The notes below the pieces were generated by a model that saw nothing but the letters and a program-made list of their open reading frames with translations, ran no database searches and was not told where the DNA came from. Below are positions 17,432 to 25,542 of a DNA stretch of 64,000 nucleotides, piece after piece. The translations under genes and the position numbers were made by a program. The stretch's first letter is position 1. Every line of letters starts with the position of its first letter. Source of the stretch: Bradyrhizobium sp. KBS0727 (lineage in GTDB: Bacteria; Pseudomonadota; Alphaproteobacteria; Rhizobiales; Xanthobacteraceae); assembly GCF_005937885.2 (NCBI RefSeq), contig NZ_CP042176.1:5575501-5639500 (forward strand), in the 5' to 3' direction.

Positions 17432-19042
17432 ATGTTCGTGGTTCGTCTGAATTTCTGTATTGCAGGCATCCTATCACTGCTTGCACTGGTCGAAGCCTTT
17501 CCCGCATCAGCGGCGGACCGGGTCGCCCTCGTCATCGGCAATGGCGCCTATCAAAAGGTGCCAACGCTTCCCAATCCGCCGCGCGATGCCACGGACATCG
17601 GCGCGGCGCTGGAGCGACTGAACTTCAAGGTGACCCGCCTGAACAACGCCAGCGCCGCCGAAATGCGGAAGGCGATCGTCGATTTCGGCCGCACCACCGA
17701 GGGATCGGAAATGGCCGTCGTATTCTATGCCGGACACGGCATGGAAGCCGGCGGCGAAAACTGGTTGATTCCCACCGACGCCGAACTACGCAGCGATGCT
17801 GACGTCGAAAGCGAGGCCGTCAGCCTGCGGTCGATCAATCTTCAGGTGTCGAAGGCACGCCAACTCGGGCTCGTCATTCTCGACGCCTGCCGCAACAATC
17901 CCTTCGCGGCAAAGATGCAGCGTTCGTTGCGCACCCGGGCCGTGGCGCGCGGCCTGGCTCCCACCGAGCCCACCGACAATGTCCTGGTGGCTTATGCCGC
18001 CCGCGATGGCACCACGGCCAATGACGGGGACGGAAGAAACAGCCCCTTTACCACAGCCTTGCTTCGCAACATCGAAACGCCGGGACTGGAAATATCGTTT
18101 CTGTTCCGGAACGTTCGCGATGAGGTGATGACCGCCACCAAACGAGAGCAACAACCGTTCGTCTACGGCTCGCTTTCCAAGGAAGCGATCTACCTGAAAC
18201 CGCCGATCGTCGTTCAGCCTGCCGCTCCGGCAGCTCCCGCAACCGCTTCAGCACCTCCCGTAACAATCGCAAAGACATCCACCGAGCAAAATGCCGGCAA
18301 GGATCGCACGACGCCTCCCGACGAAAAGAAACGGAACGCCTTCACCGAGGAGGACGCCAAACGCGTTGCGGCGATGGGATCCAAGCTGAAGCTTTCGATG
18401 CCGCCGTTCGCCATCGGAGAAACCAAGGCCGATGTTCCCGTATCTTTCCAACGGTACGTTGGCATTTGGGTGGGAAAAGTCGGACCGGGCGAAGGACGCC
18501 AGAAAATGCTGGTTCTGACTGAGGCCCTTTCTGACGGTATGGTCCTTGGCCATTATGTTTACGGACCTGCAGCCAAAGGTACCTGGGACGAAAAGTCGCC
18601 TGCTGGCTATGTCGGTTTTGCAGCAAAGATTTCCGACAACGTACTCCGGTTTCGGTCGGGGATTTACCCGGTGGAGGTGAAGCTCAGCGGAGTCGATGCA
18701 ATGAGCATGCGGGTCACCAATCCCGACAAGAAAATAACAGGCCCGGCAATCAGATTCACTCCGCTTTGGCGGTTGGTTTCAGCGGATCGTACCCTGCCGG
18801 CGAACGACACCGGTAAGGAAGGCAACGAAGGCCGCCGAACCGCCCGAAAGAGAACTGCCGCGAGTTCATCTTCGTCCACCGAAAGCGAGCCGGCTTCCCC
18901 AGATGCCGGGGGCTCAAGCCAATCCACGAAAGCCCTGTACGCGAGATGCAGCGCCGAAGGACACAGAATTGCCGGCGGCAAACACAAGAACGTCGGCTTT
19001 TCGAGAATCGAAGCATGCGTCCGCAACGGTGGGCAGATGTAA
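17432..19042 (+). CDS. caspase-fold (peptidase C14) exported protein
   Basis: About 536 residues from the ATG at 17432 (an earlier in-frame ATG at 17360 is possible). A hydrophobic signal segment ending ASAA precedes the p20-like domain: RVALVIGNGAYQKVPTLPNP, catalytic His in FYAGHGME (His102) and Cys in ILDACRNNPF (Cys153). The remainder is a Pro/Ala/Thr-rich linker and a C-terminal region of about 200 residues with a beta-rich segment (RYVGIWVGKVGPGEG). It is a bacterial metacaspase-like cysteine peptidase, likely periplasmic. Target unknown. The intact dyad suggests it is active. Confidence 0.88.
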   Translation: MFVVRLNFCIAGILSLLALVEAFPASAADRVALVIGNGAYQKVPTLPNPPRDATDIGAALERLNFKVTRLNNASAAEMRKAIVDFGRTTEGSEMAVVFYAGHGMEAGGENWLIPTDAELRSDADVESEAVSLRSINLQVSKARQLGLVILDACRNNPFAAKMQRSLRTRAVARGLAPTEPTDNVLVAYAARDGTTANDGDGRNSPFTTALLRNIETPGLEISFLFRNVRDEVMTATKREQQPFVYGSLSKEAIYLKPPIVVQPAAPAAPATASAPPVTIAKTSTEQNAGKDRTTPPDEKKRNAFTEEDAKRVAAMGSKLKLSMPPFAIGETKADVPVSFQRYVGIWVGKVGPGEGRQKMLVLTEALSDGMVLGHYVYGPAAKGTWDEKSPAGYVGFAAKISDNVLRFRSGIYPVEVKLSGVDAMSMRVTNPDKKITGPAIRFTPLWRLVSADRTLPANDTGKEGNEGRRTARKRTAASSSSSTESEPASPDAGGSSQSTKALYARCSAEGHRIAGGKHKNVGFSRIEACVRNGGQM

Positions 19043-19087
19043 CGGCCCAGGCCGCAAGCGCGGCTGAACCGTCACTGTCAGGTCATG

Positions 19088-19127
19088 GCGCCATGTCCGG
19101 CCAGCCCGGACGTGGCGCTTGATCGTT
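19088..19127 (+). terminator. hairpin terminator after the caspase-like gene
   Basis: Arms GCGCCATGTCCGG and CCGGACGTGGCGC with one G-T pair, followed by TTGATCGTTTT. It lies about 45 bases after the caspase-like stop and before the FecR-domain gene. Confidence 0.6.
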
Positions 19128-19240
19128 TTGTCCTGTCATGACAACAAACACCGACGTTCATCCCGCATTCAGCCCGGCGCAGCTGATATCCTCCGTCCGC
19201 CAATCCCTCGTTGCTTCCCTCGTTAGTTGGAATTCCCTTG

Positions 19241-20710
19241 ATGCCGCGTCTGCTTTCCCTAGCGCTCCTGCTGTTGGTCTGCAGTATGCCAGCACATGCG
19301 GCGAATATTTCGGTGGCCGCGGCCGACCAGATCGAACTGGCACAAGCGCAGCCCGCACCTGCGCAGCCCGCAGCGCCGGCACCGGTCGCGCCCAACTCCA
19401 CCGCACCCGCCGCCGACGCGCAGGCGCCGGAAGAACCGATCGGCAATGTCGCCACCGTGACCGGCAACGCCAGCGTGGTCCGCAACAACGCCACCACGCC
19501 GCTCAAGGCCAAGGACGACATCTATCTCAACGACGTGGTGCAGACCGGTGCGAATTCCTCGCTCGGCATCACCTTCATCGATGCCACCACCTTTAACCTC
19601 AAGGCGAACGCGCAGATCACCATCGACACCTATGTCTATGAAGACGGCGGCAAGAACAACGCCGGCATCTTCGACGTCGCCAAGGGCACGGTTGCCTTCG
19701 TGGCGGCGTCCGTTGCCAAGACCGGCGACATGAAAATCACGACCCCGACCGCAACGCTCGGCATTCGCGGCACCACGGGTCTCGTCGAGGTGCCGGAAGG
19801 CGGCGGCACCAGCGCCACCAACAACATCAAGCTTTATCCCGACGCCGACGGCAAAGTCGGGCGCATCGAGGTCAATGACCGCGCCGGCGCGCGGCTCGGC
19901 TTCCTCACCCAGGGCGCCAGCGGCTTCACCATCCGTCCCGGCATCGGCGGCGCACGCGTGGTCGCGGTGCCGCTGGTGATTCCGCCGCAGATGATGCAGC
20001 GCGACCAGGGTTTTGTGCGCCAGGTCTATTCGACACAGACTCTTGGCCGCCAGGTCGTGCTGCAGCAGCGCGACTTCCGCCGCGCCAACCCCAATTTCGT
20101 CAACCCGAATCGCCCGATCCGGCAGCAGCAGCCCGGCCAGCAGCCGAATGGCGCGCCCGGACAGAACCGTCCCGGACAACAGCAGCAACGGCCGGGCGCA
20201 CCGAACCGTCAGGGCCAGCAGCAACCGGGTTCGCCGGCGCAGCCCGGCACGGCGCCACGCACCGGTCAGCAGAAACAACCGGGCGCGCCGACACACCCAG
20301 GGACGACACCGCGCGCAGGTCAGCCGCAGCAACCCGGTACGCCCGCGCAACCCGGCACCACGCCGCGCACCGGCCTGCCGCAACAGCCGGGCACGCCGTC
20401 GCAGCCAGGACTGTCGCCGCGCACAGGACAACCGCAGCCACCCGACACGCGCTCGCAGCCCGGTCTGCCGCCGCGCGTCGGACCGACACAGCCTCCGCAG
20501 CCCGGCCTCCCGCCGCGTGCAGGACAGCCGCCCTTGCCGGCACAGCCCAGCGCGCCACAGGGCCAGCCGGGATTGCTGAACCGGATCGCGCCGCACGTGC
20601 CAGGGCTTTCACGAATTCCCGGCATGCAAGGCGCGCCTGCCTTGCGGCCCGGAGCGCTGCCGCGGCGGGCCGTGCCGCCCAAGGGCAAACTGCCGAAGAA
20701 TGTGCGGTAA
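19241..20710 (+). CDS. FecR-domain exported protein with Pro/Gln repeat tail
   Basis: 489 residues. A signal peptide (MPRLLSLALLLLVCSMPAHA) is followed by an Ala/Pro stretch. The FecR domain includes VTGNASVVRNN, GITFIDATTFNLKANAQ and TPTATLGIRGTTGLVEV. From about residue 280 the protein becomes Pro/Gln/Gly-rich with repeats of roughly 19 residues resembling PGTTPRTGQPQQPGTPAQ. The chain ends with a basic segment (RRAVPPKGKLPKNVR). FecR domains outside siderophore signalling often occur in surface or periplasmic binding proteins; this one has no sigma-factor partner nearby, so a signalling role is unlikely. Confidence 0.8.
   Translation: MPRLLSLALLLLVCSMPAHAANISVAAADQIELAQAQPAPAQPAAPAPVAPNSTAPAADAQAPEEPIGNVATVTGNASVVRNNATTPLKAKDDIYLNDVVQTGANSSLGITFIDATTFNLKANAQITIDTYVYEDGGKNNAGIFDVAKGTVAFVAASVAKTGDMKITTPTATLGIRGTTGLVEVPEGGGTSATNNIKLYPDADGKVGRIEVNDRAGARLGFLTQGASGFTIRPGIGGARVVAVPLVIPPQMMQRDQGFVRQVYSTQTLGRQVVLQQRDFRRANPNFVNPNRPIRQQQPGQQPNGAPGQNRPGQQQQRPGAPNRQGQQQPGSPAQPGTAPRTGQQKQPGAPTHPGTTPRAGQPQQPGTPAQPGTTPRTGLPQQPGTPSQPGLSPRTGQPQPPDTRSQPGLPPRVGPTQPPQPGLPPRAGQPPLPAQPSAPQGQPGLLNRIAPHVPGLSRIPGMQGAPALRPGALPRRAVPPKGKLPKNVR
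20236..20550 (+). repeat. in-frame minisatellite encoding Pro/Gln repeats
   Basis: About six degenerate units near 57 bases each within the FecR-domain gene, encoding variants of PGTTPRTGQPQQ. Units are diverged but keep the frame. Confidence 0.6.
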
Positions 20711-20773
20711 GGCGTCGCGTCGGATGGACGACGTGTCGCCTCGCTCCGTTCGCAGGGCACAGAAGACAGCGAG

Positions 20774-21313
20774 TCAGGCCGAGCGCAGCCAGTCGCGGAT
20801 TTTCTGCATCAAGCTGCGCGGCCGATGCTGCAACTCGGCCGGCGAAGCGATGCGACCGGGTTCGGACGTACGATCGGCGCTCGCGCCGCTGCGCCAGACC
20901 TGGCTCGCCGAAGCCAGCGCGATCGGTCCGACATTTTCGAGAAACGCGCGCTCATAGCCGTGCGACAGCCGCGCCACGGCCTGGCCGAGCGGCAGCCAGT
21001 CGACCGCCTTGACGTCGCGCATCAGCTTGCGGACCGGGCCATCGCCCGCCTCCATGCGCCAGTAGTGCACGACCTTGGAGCCGCTGCGGGCCTCGTAGAC
21101 CAGCGTTCCCAGAAATTCGTGCACGGCGACGGCGTGCCCGGTCTCTTCCATCACCTCGCGCTCGGCAGCGGCGCGTGGCGTCTCGCCGCGATCGAGCTTG
21201 CCCTTGGGCAAGACCCATTCATTGCGCTTGCGCAGGCGCACCACGGCGACCAGCGGCGTCTCCGCCTGCCGCAATACGATGCCTCCCGCCGCCATCACAG
21301 GCGCTCGTGCCAT
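20774..21313 (-). CDS. NUDIX hydrolase
   Basis: 179 residues with a complete NUDIX box (GKLDRGETPRAAAEREVMEE then TG), so a Mg-dependent pyrophosphohydrolase on a nucleoside-diphosphate-linked substrate. The N-terminus (MAAGGIVLRQAETPLVAVVRLRKRNEW) resembles diadenosine-polyphosphate or inositol-pyrophosphate hydrolases (DIPP/MTH1-like). It is about 30 residues longer than the minimal fold, with a C-terminal extension of low complexity. A GGAAGGCGAA site precedes the ATG. It lies 60 bases after the PSD-like gene on the same strand and could be co-transcribed. Confidence 0.88.
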   Translation of the reverse strand: MARAPVMAAGGIVLRQAETPLVAVVRLRKRNEWVLPKGKLDRGETPRAAAEREVMEETGHAVAVHEFLGTLVYEARSGSKVVHYWRMEAGDGPVRKLMRDVKAVDWLPLGQAVARLSHGYERAFLENVGPIALASASQVWRSGASADRTSEPGRIASPAELQHRPRSLMQKIRDWLRSA

Positions 21314-21374
21314 TTCGCCTTCCGCCTTGCGATTTCGAATCCCGTTGTAGAGACACGCCGCCGCAAGGTCGAGA

Positions 21375-22280
21375 TCACGGCGAAGGTTTTCGCAACAACG
21401 GCTCGCCGGCCTTCACGCGGGCGCCGTCGGTGACGTTGGCCGCGAATTCGAAAGTGTCCGGCGCCAGCACGATGATGGTCGAGCCGTGCTCGAACCAGCC
21501 GAGTTCTTCGCCCTTGTGCACGTCGGCATCGCAAGGAAACACGCTGGGGCCCCTGCTCTGCGCGTTGAGCGTGAGGTCGAGGAAGTGCAGCCGGATGCTC
21601 GCCACCAGGATAGCTGCGACCGGCACCAGCGTCAGCGCTTCGCCCGTCGGCAGCCGGGTTTCGATCACCGCGCGCTCGTTCTTGCAGAACAGACGCTCGA
21701 CCCGCTTCAGTGCGATCGGGTTGACGTTCCAGACATCGCCATGAACGAACGTCACCCGCTCGATCCTGCCATCATAGGGCGCGTGAAAGCGGTGATACAT
21801 GCTGGACGTCAGCCGCAGCGTGAGGAAGCGCCCGTTGCGGTGGCGCTCCACCAATGCGGGATCGCCGAGCAGGTCGAGCAGCGAATACGGCGCGCCCTTG
21901 ATCTGGAACAGCTCGGTATCCTGGATGCGGCCATGCGCGCCGACGATCCCGTCGCTCGGGGAAACCACCACGGACGTATCAGGGTCCACCGGGCGCAGCC
22001 CGGGGCGAAGTTCGCGGGTAAAGCAGTCGTGCAAGCTTCTGAACTCGGTCTTTTTCGCTTCCGACAGATCAAGGTCGGAAAACAGCCGCCAGCAGGCGAT
22101 CGAGGCGTCGCGCACAAAGGGGTTCTCGATCTTGCCGAACCAGCCCATGAAGCGCGTCAGCGCCGCCCGCGGGATGCGGTTGGTCAACAAAAAATTGAGG
22201 TCCTCTTGCTGGGTCAGGGAGGCGATCAGGCCCCGGATTGTCATCAATCTGTTAGACGGATTGGCTAGCGCTGGCGGCAT
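21375..22280 (-). CDS. psd: phosphatidylserine decarboxylase, E. coli-type
   Basis: 301 residues. Motifs are the N-terminal RELRPGLRPVD segment, HRFHAPYDG, and near the C-terminus EHGST, where the pro-enzyme would self-cleave before Ser to form the pyruvoyl group (LGST is usual). The product decarboxylates phosphatidylserine to phosphatidylethanolamine at the inner membrane. The ATG at 22280 has AAAGGGG eight bases upstream; an alternative ATG is 22244. Its start codon overlaps that of the divergent aminotransferase. A PmtA-like methyltransferase 2.5 kb away could use its product. Confidence 0.88.
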   Translation of the reverse strand: MPPALANPSNRLMTIRGLIASLTQQEDLNFLLTNRIPRAALTRFMGWFGKIENPFVRDASIACWRLFSDLDLSEAKKTEFRSLHDCFTRELRPGLRPVDPDTSVVVSPSDGIVGAHGRIQDTELFQIKGAPYSLLDLLGDPALVERHRNGRFLTLRLTSSMYHRFHAPYDGRIERVTFVHGDVWNVNPIALKRVERLFCKNERAVIETRLPTGEALTLVPVAAILVASIRLHFLDLTLNAQSRGPSVFPCDADVHKGEELGWFEHGSTIIVLAPDTFEFAANVTDGARVKAGEPLLRKPSP

Positions 22281-23943
22281 GGATTCGCCCCTTTCGATTC
22301 TGTCACTGTCCGCCGCCGCGATTGCCGGCGCCGCGGTGACCTTCCCCAAATTGCAGGCGCGGCTGGCGCTGTCGCGGGCCAAACACCGCTCGCTGACCGG
22401 ACATTCCAAAATGTCCAAGATGGTCGCGCGACTGGTGCCGCATTACGAATTCGATATCGACGATTTCTTCCGCTCCGACGGCGCGCCGGCCGATATCGCC
22501 ACACAGCGCCAGGACGCGTTCTTCCGGCTCGCCGGCGTCTACAAGGAGCGCTACGCCAAGGGACGGCAGATGACCGCGGAAGCGGCCGAGCACATCTCCG
22601 ACCTGCAATTCACCGAGACCTACCGGGTGCCGTTCCAGTACAGCCGGCTGGTGCGCGAACATCTTTCCACCAGCGCCTTTGTGCAGTCCTCGTCCGGCGT
22701 CACCGTCACCGATGTCGACGGCAACGTCTCCTACGACCTGACCGGCTCCTACGGCGTCAACATCTTCGGTAACGATTTCTACAAGGAGTGCATCGAGGCG
22801 TCCGAAAAGCGGGCGCACGCGCTCGGCCCGGTGCTCGGCCCCTACCACCCCGTCATCACCGACAACGTGCGGCGGCTGTGCGAGATTTCCGGGCTCGACG
22901 AAGTCTCGTTCCACATGTCCGGCACCGAGGCCGTGATGCAGGCGGTGCGGCTGGCGCGCTACCACACCAGGCGCTCGCATCTGGTTCGCTTCGCCGGTGC
23001 CTATCACGGCTGGTGGGGCGACGTGCAGCCCGGCGTCGGCAATCCCGTTTCGCCGCATGAGACCTATACGCTGGCCGACATGTCGGAGCGGACGCTGCAT
23101 GTGCTCCGGACGCGCCGCGACATCGCCTGCGTGCTGGTCAATCCGCTGCAGGCGCTGCATCCGAACGCCAACGCGCCCGGCGATTCGGCCCTGGTCGACA
23201 GTTCGCGCAAGAGCTCGTTCGACCGCGCCGCCTATGGCGACTGGCTGAAGCAGCTGCGTGAGATCTGCACCGAGCGCGGCATCGTACTTATTTTCGACGA
23301 GGTGTTCGTCGGCTTCCGCCTGGCCGCCGGCGGCGCCCAGGAATATTTCGGCGTTCGTGCCGACATGGTCACCTACGGCAAGAGCCTTGCCGGCGGCCTT
23401 CCCGTCGGCGTGGTCTGCGGCCGCAAGGAATTGATGCGCCGCTTCCGCGACGACCGCCCCGCCGACGTCTGCTTCGCCCGCGGCACTTTCAACTCGCATC
23501 CCTACGTGATGACGGCGATGGACGAGTTTTTGAGCCGGCTCGCCAGTCCTAACTTCAATTCGATCTATCAGGGGCTCGACGAGACCTGGAACAAGCGCGC
23601 CAACGTCCTGAACGACCGGCTGGCCGCGCAAGACCTTCCCGTGCGCGTCAGCAACCTGTCGTCGATCTGGATGGTGCATTATACAAAACCGTCCCGTTAC
23701 AACTGGATGCTTCAATATTACCTGCGCGCCGAAGGGCTGGCGTTGAGCTGGGTCGGCACCGGCCGCCTGATCTTCAGCCTCAACTACACCGACGCGGATT
23801 TCGCTGATGTCGCCGACCGTTTCGTCGCCGCGTCCGAGAAGATGAAGCGCGACGGCTGGTGGTGGCACGATGCGTCCCTGACCAACAAGACCATCCGCCG
23901 GCGGATCCTGCGGGAGATGCTGACGCGTAAGAAGTTGCGGTGA
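22279..23943 (+). CDS. class III PLP-dependent aminotransferase, membrane-anchored
   Basis: 554 residues. A hydrophobic N-terminal segment (ILSLSAAAIAGAAVTF) suggests anchoring. The body has class III features: SFHMSGTEAVMQAVRLAR, GAYHGWWGD, LIFDEVFVGFR, and the Schiff-base lysine in TYGKSLAGGLPVG. It resembles glutamate-1-semialdehyde 2,1-aminomutases but is about 120 residues longer and lies head to head with a PSD-like gene. A role in amino-lipid metabolism is therefore possible. The reaction cannot be stated from sequence. The Shine-Dalgarno at 22279 is weak; ATG 22411 is an alternative that would remove the hydrophobic segment. Confidence 0.85.
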   Translation: MDSPLSILSLSAAAIAGAAVTFPKLQARLALSRAKHRSLTGHSKMSKMVARLVPHYEFDIDDFFRSDGAPADIATQRQDAFFRLAGVYKERYAKGRQMTAEAAEHISDLQFTETYRVPFQYSRLVREHLSTSAFVQSSSGVTVTDVDGNVSYDLTGSYGVNIFGNDFYKECIEASEKRAHALGPVLGPYHPVITDNVRRLCEISGLDEVSFHMSGTEAVMQAVRLARYHTRRSHLVRFAGAYHGWWGDVQPGVGNPVSPHETYTLADMSERTLHVLRTRRDIACVLVNPLQALHPNANAPGDSALVDSSRKSSFDRAAYGDWLKQLREICTERGIVLIFDEVFVGFRLAAGGAQEYFGVRADMVTYGKSLAGGLPVGVVCGRKELMRRFRDDRPADVCFARGTFNSHPYVMTAMDEFLSRLASPNFNSIYQGLDETWNKRANVLNDRLAAQDLPVRVSNLSSIWMVHYTKPSRYNWMLQYYLRAEGLALSWVGTGRLIFSLNYTDADFADVADRFVAASEKMKRDGWWWHDASLTNKTIRRRILREMLTRKKLR

Positions 23944-23962
23944 TCCGCAATCTCTAACGTTT

Positions 23963-24048
23963 GTCATGGCCGGGCTTGACCCGGCCATCCACGTCTTCTC
24001 TTGCTGCCAGTTAAGACGTGGATGCCCGGGACAAGCCCGGGCATGACG
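23963..24048. repeat. BIME-like composite inverted repeat
   Basis: Two facing REP-like units: GTCATGGCCGGGCTTG ... and ... CAAGCCCGGGCATGAC, with nested ATCCACGTCTT / AAGACGTGGAT arms. It lies between two convergent genes, the usual REP niche, and may also end both transcripts. Confidence 0.75.
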
Positions 24049-24069
24049 ACTTTCATGATGACGCAACGC

Positions 24070-24687
24070 TCACGCGTGCTTGACGTGCTTTTCCAGACCC
24101 GGATCGATCAGTTCGCCCTTCATCAGGAACAGCGGCGCCTTGTGATAGAGCTTCAAATCGTTGAAGGGGTCGGTGATGATCTTGGTCATCCAGACCAGGC
24201 CGGTCTCGACGTCGCGGATGAAGAACAGGTGGATGGTACGGAACAGCAGCCCACCGATGCCGACCACGAGCCAGATCTTGGCGACCTGGCGCATGAAGTC
24301 CGCCGGTAACGCCCAGGGCGTGAACAGGCCGAACAGGGTCGGATCGACGTACAGCACCGCCGGCGACAGCGCCCAGATCGTCATCAGCACGACCTTGCGC
24401 TGCAGATTGTAGCCGACCTTGATTTCTTCCTTGTGCTCGTGGGTCGCCTGGTTGACGTGATCGTAGCCCTTCGGCTCGAAGAAGAAGTGACCGGCCTGAC
24501 GCGAGGTCATCGAAACCAGCCAGCCGACCAGTGCCGAGATCGCGGGATCGACGAACAGCATCACGTAAGCGAACAGGAAGCTCGCCGCGCTGACGAAGTG
24601 CAGCGACTGGTTGATCCGGCTGTGATGATAGAAGCGATGGTCGTCCCAGCGCTGGGTACGCAGTTCCTGCAGGAAATTCTTGATCAT
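24070..24687 (-). CDS. Mpo1-like (DUF962-type) polytopic membrane protein
   Basis: 205 residues. The N-terminus FYHHSRINQSLHFVSAASFL, a TM pair, then SRQAGHFFFEP recalls the conserved His pattern (YHxxxxN...H and Q..GH..E) of DUF962/Mpo1 proteins. Yeast Mpo1 is an iron(II)-dependent dioxygenase acting in alpha-oxidation of 2-hydroxy fatty acids. At least four hydrophobic segments are visible, consistent with the inner membrane. It is downstream of the PmtA-like gene on the same strand (gap about 118 bases). The DUF962 match is from memory of the motif and should be treated as tentative. Confidence 0.6.
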   Translation of the reverse strand: MIKNFLQELRTQRWDDHRFYHHSRINQSLHFVSAASFLFAYVMLFVDPAISALVGWLVSMTSRQAGHFFFEPKGYDHVNQATHEHKEEIKVGYNLQRKVVLMTIWALSPAVLYVDPTLFGLFTPWALPADFMRQVAKIWLVVGIGGLLFRTIHLFFIRDVETGLVWMTKIITDPFNDLKLYHKAPLFLMKGELIDPGLEKHVKHA

Positions 24688-24805
24688 TGGTCTTCCCCAA
24701 AGTTCTTTCGGGCTGAATTTACCGGGATTCGATGTACGGCATGTGACATCATGATAATGACATATGACCGATCGCAGCGACGCGATGACGCGGGATCGCC
24801 GGCGT

Positions 24806-25498
24806 TTACGCCACCGCCGCGGCGGCCTCGATTTTACGGAAGCGCACCAGCGAGAAATGGCCGAGCGGCGGCACCAGGCGGCGCTCGGCGAGCTCGATGC
24901 CACGGGCGCCGGAGAGCCAGTGCACATAACGCGACCAGGCGAATTCGGCGGTGCGGAAGCCGAGCGGACGCACCACCGGCTGCAGCCGCTGCTCGATGAA
25001 GCGGCGCATGCCGGCATCGGCGCTGACGCGGGTCAGGATGATGAGCTCGCCGCCGGGCCGCAGCACGCGGGCGAATTCGTCGAGCGCCTTTTCCGGGTTC
25101 GGCACGGCGGTGACGACATATTGCGCCATCACGACGTCGAACGAGTTGTCGGGGAATTCGAGCTTCTCGGCGTCCATCACCGCGAGGCCCTCGACATTCT
25201 TCAGGCCGAGTTCGGTGACGCGCTTCTTGGCCTTCTGCAGCATCGCTTCCGAAATATCGGTGCCGAAGATGCGCAAATGCGGCGCATATTGCGGCAACGA
25301 GATGCCGGTGCCGACGCCGACCTCGAGCACCCGGCCGCCGATCTTGTTGGTGGCCTGGATCGCGGCCTTGCGGCCCTTGCTGAACACGCCGCCGAATACG
25401 AGGTCGTACACCGGCGCCCAGCGGTCGTAGGCTTGCTCGACCGTCTCGCGGTCGAAGTCCAGCGGCCGCGAGCCGTCGAGCTTGATGATTTCTGCCAT
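24806..25498 (-). CDS. pmtA: PmtA-like phosphatidylethanolamine N-methyltransferase
   Basis: 230 residues. A class I SAM-binding fold: VLEVGVGTGISLP (motif I), GTDISEAMLQKAKKR, VMDAEKLEFPDNSFDVV and LRPGGELIIL. The N-terminal YDRWAPVYDLVFGGVFSKGR is typical of the Rhodobacter-type PmtA/UbiE-like group that methylates PE to phosphatidylcholine. AGAAGG lies upstream of the ATG at 25498. The glycosyltransferase gene ends 45 bases upstream on the same strand. Bradyrhizobia are known to carry several Pmt enzymes of differing specificity, so this paralogue may prefer a partly methylated substrate. Confidence 0.78.
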   Translation of the reverse strand: MAEIIKLDGSRPLDFDRETVEQAYDRWAPVYDLVFGGVFSKGRKAAIQATNKIGGRVLEVGVGTGISLPQYAPHLRIFGTDISEAMLQKAKKRVTELGLKNVEGLAVMDAEKLEFPDNSFDVVMAQYVVTAVPNPEKALDEFARVLRPGGELIILTRVSADAGMRRFIEQRLQPVVRPLGFRTAEFAWSRYVHWLSGARGIELAERRLVPPLGHFSLVRFRKIEAAAAVA

Positions 25499-25542
25499 GA
25501 TGCGTCTGCCTTCTCGTCTCTGTGGTGTGACTGGTTTGGTGA

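Noticed and set aside
20236..20550. Possible CRISPR-like array
   Set aside because: The periodic units are in-frame Pro/Gln codons in a FecR-domain gene, diverged, without uniform spacers or cas genes.
22303..24066. 587-codon minus-strand open frame
   Set aside because: Antisense to the class III aminotransferase; low-complexity and His/Arg-rich.
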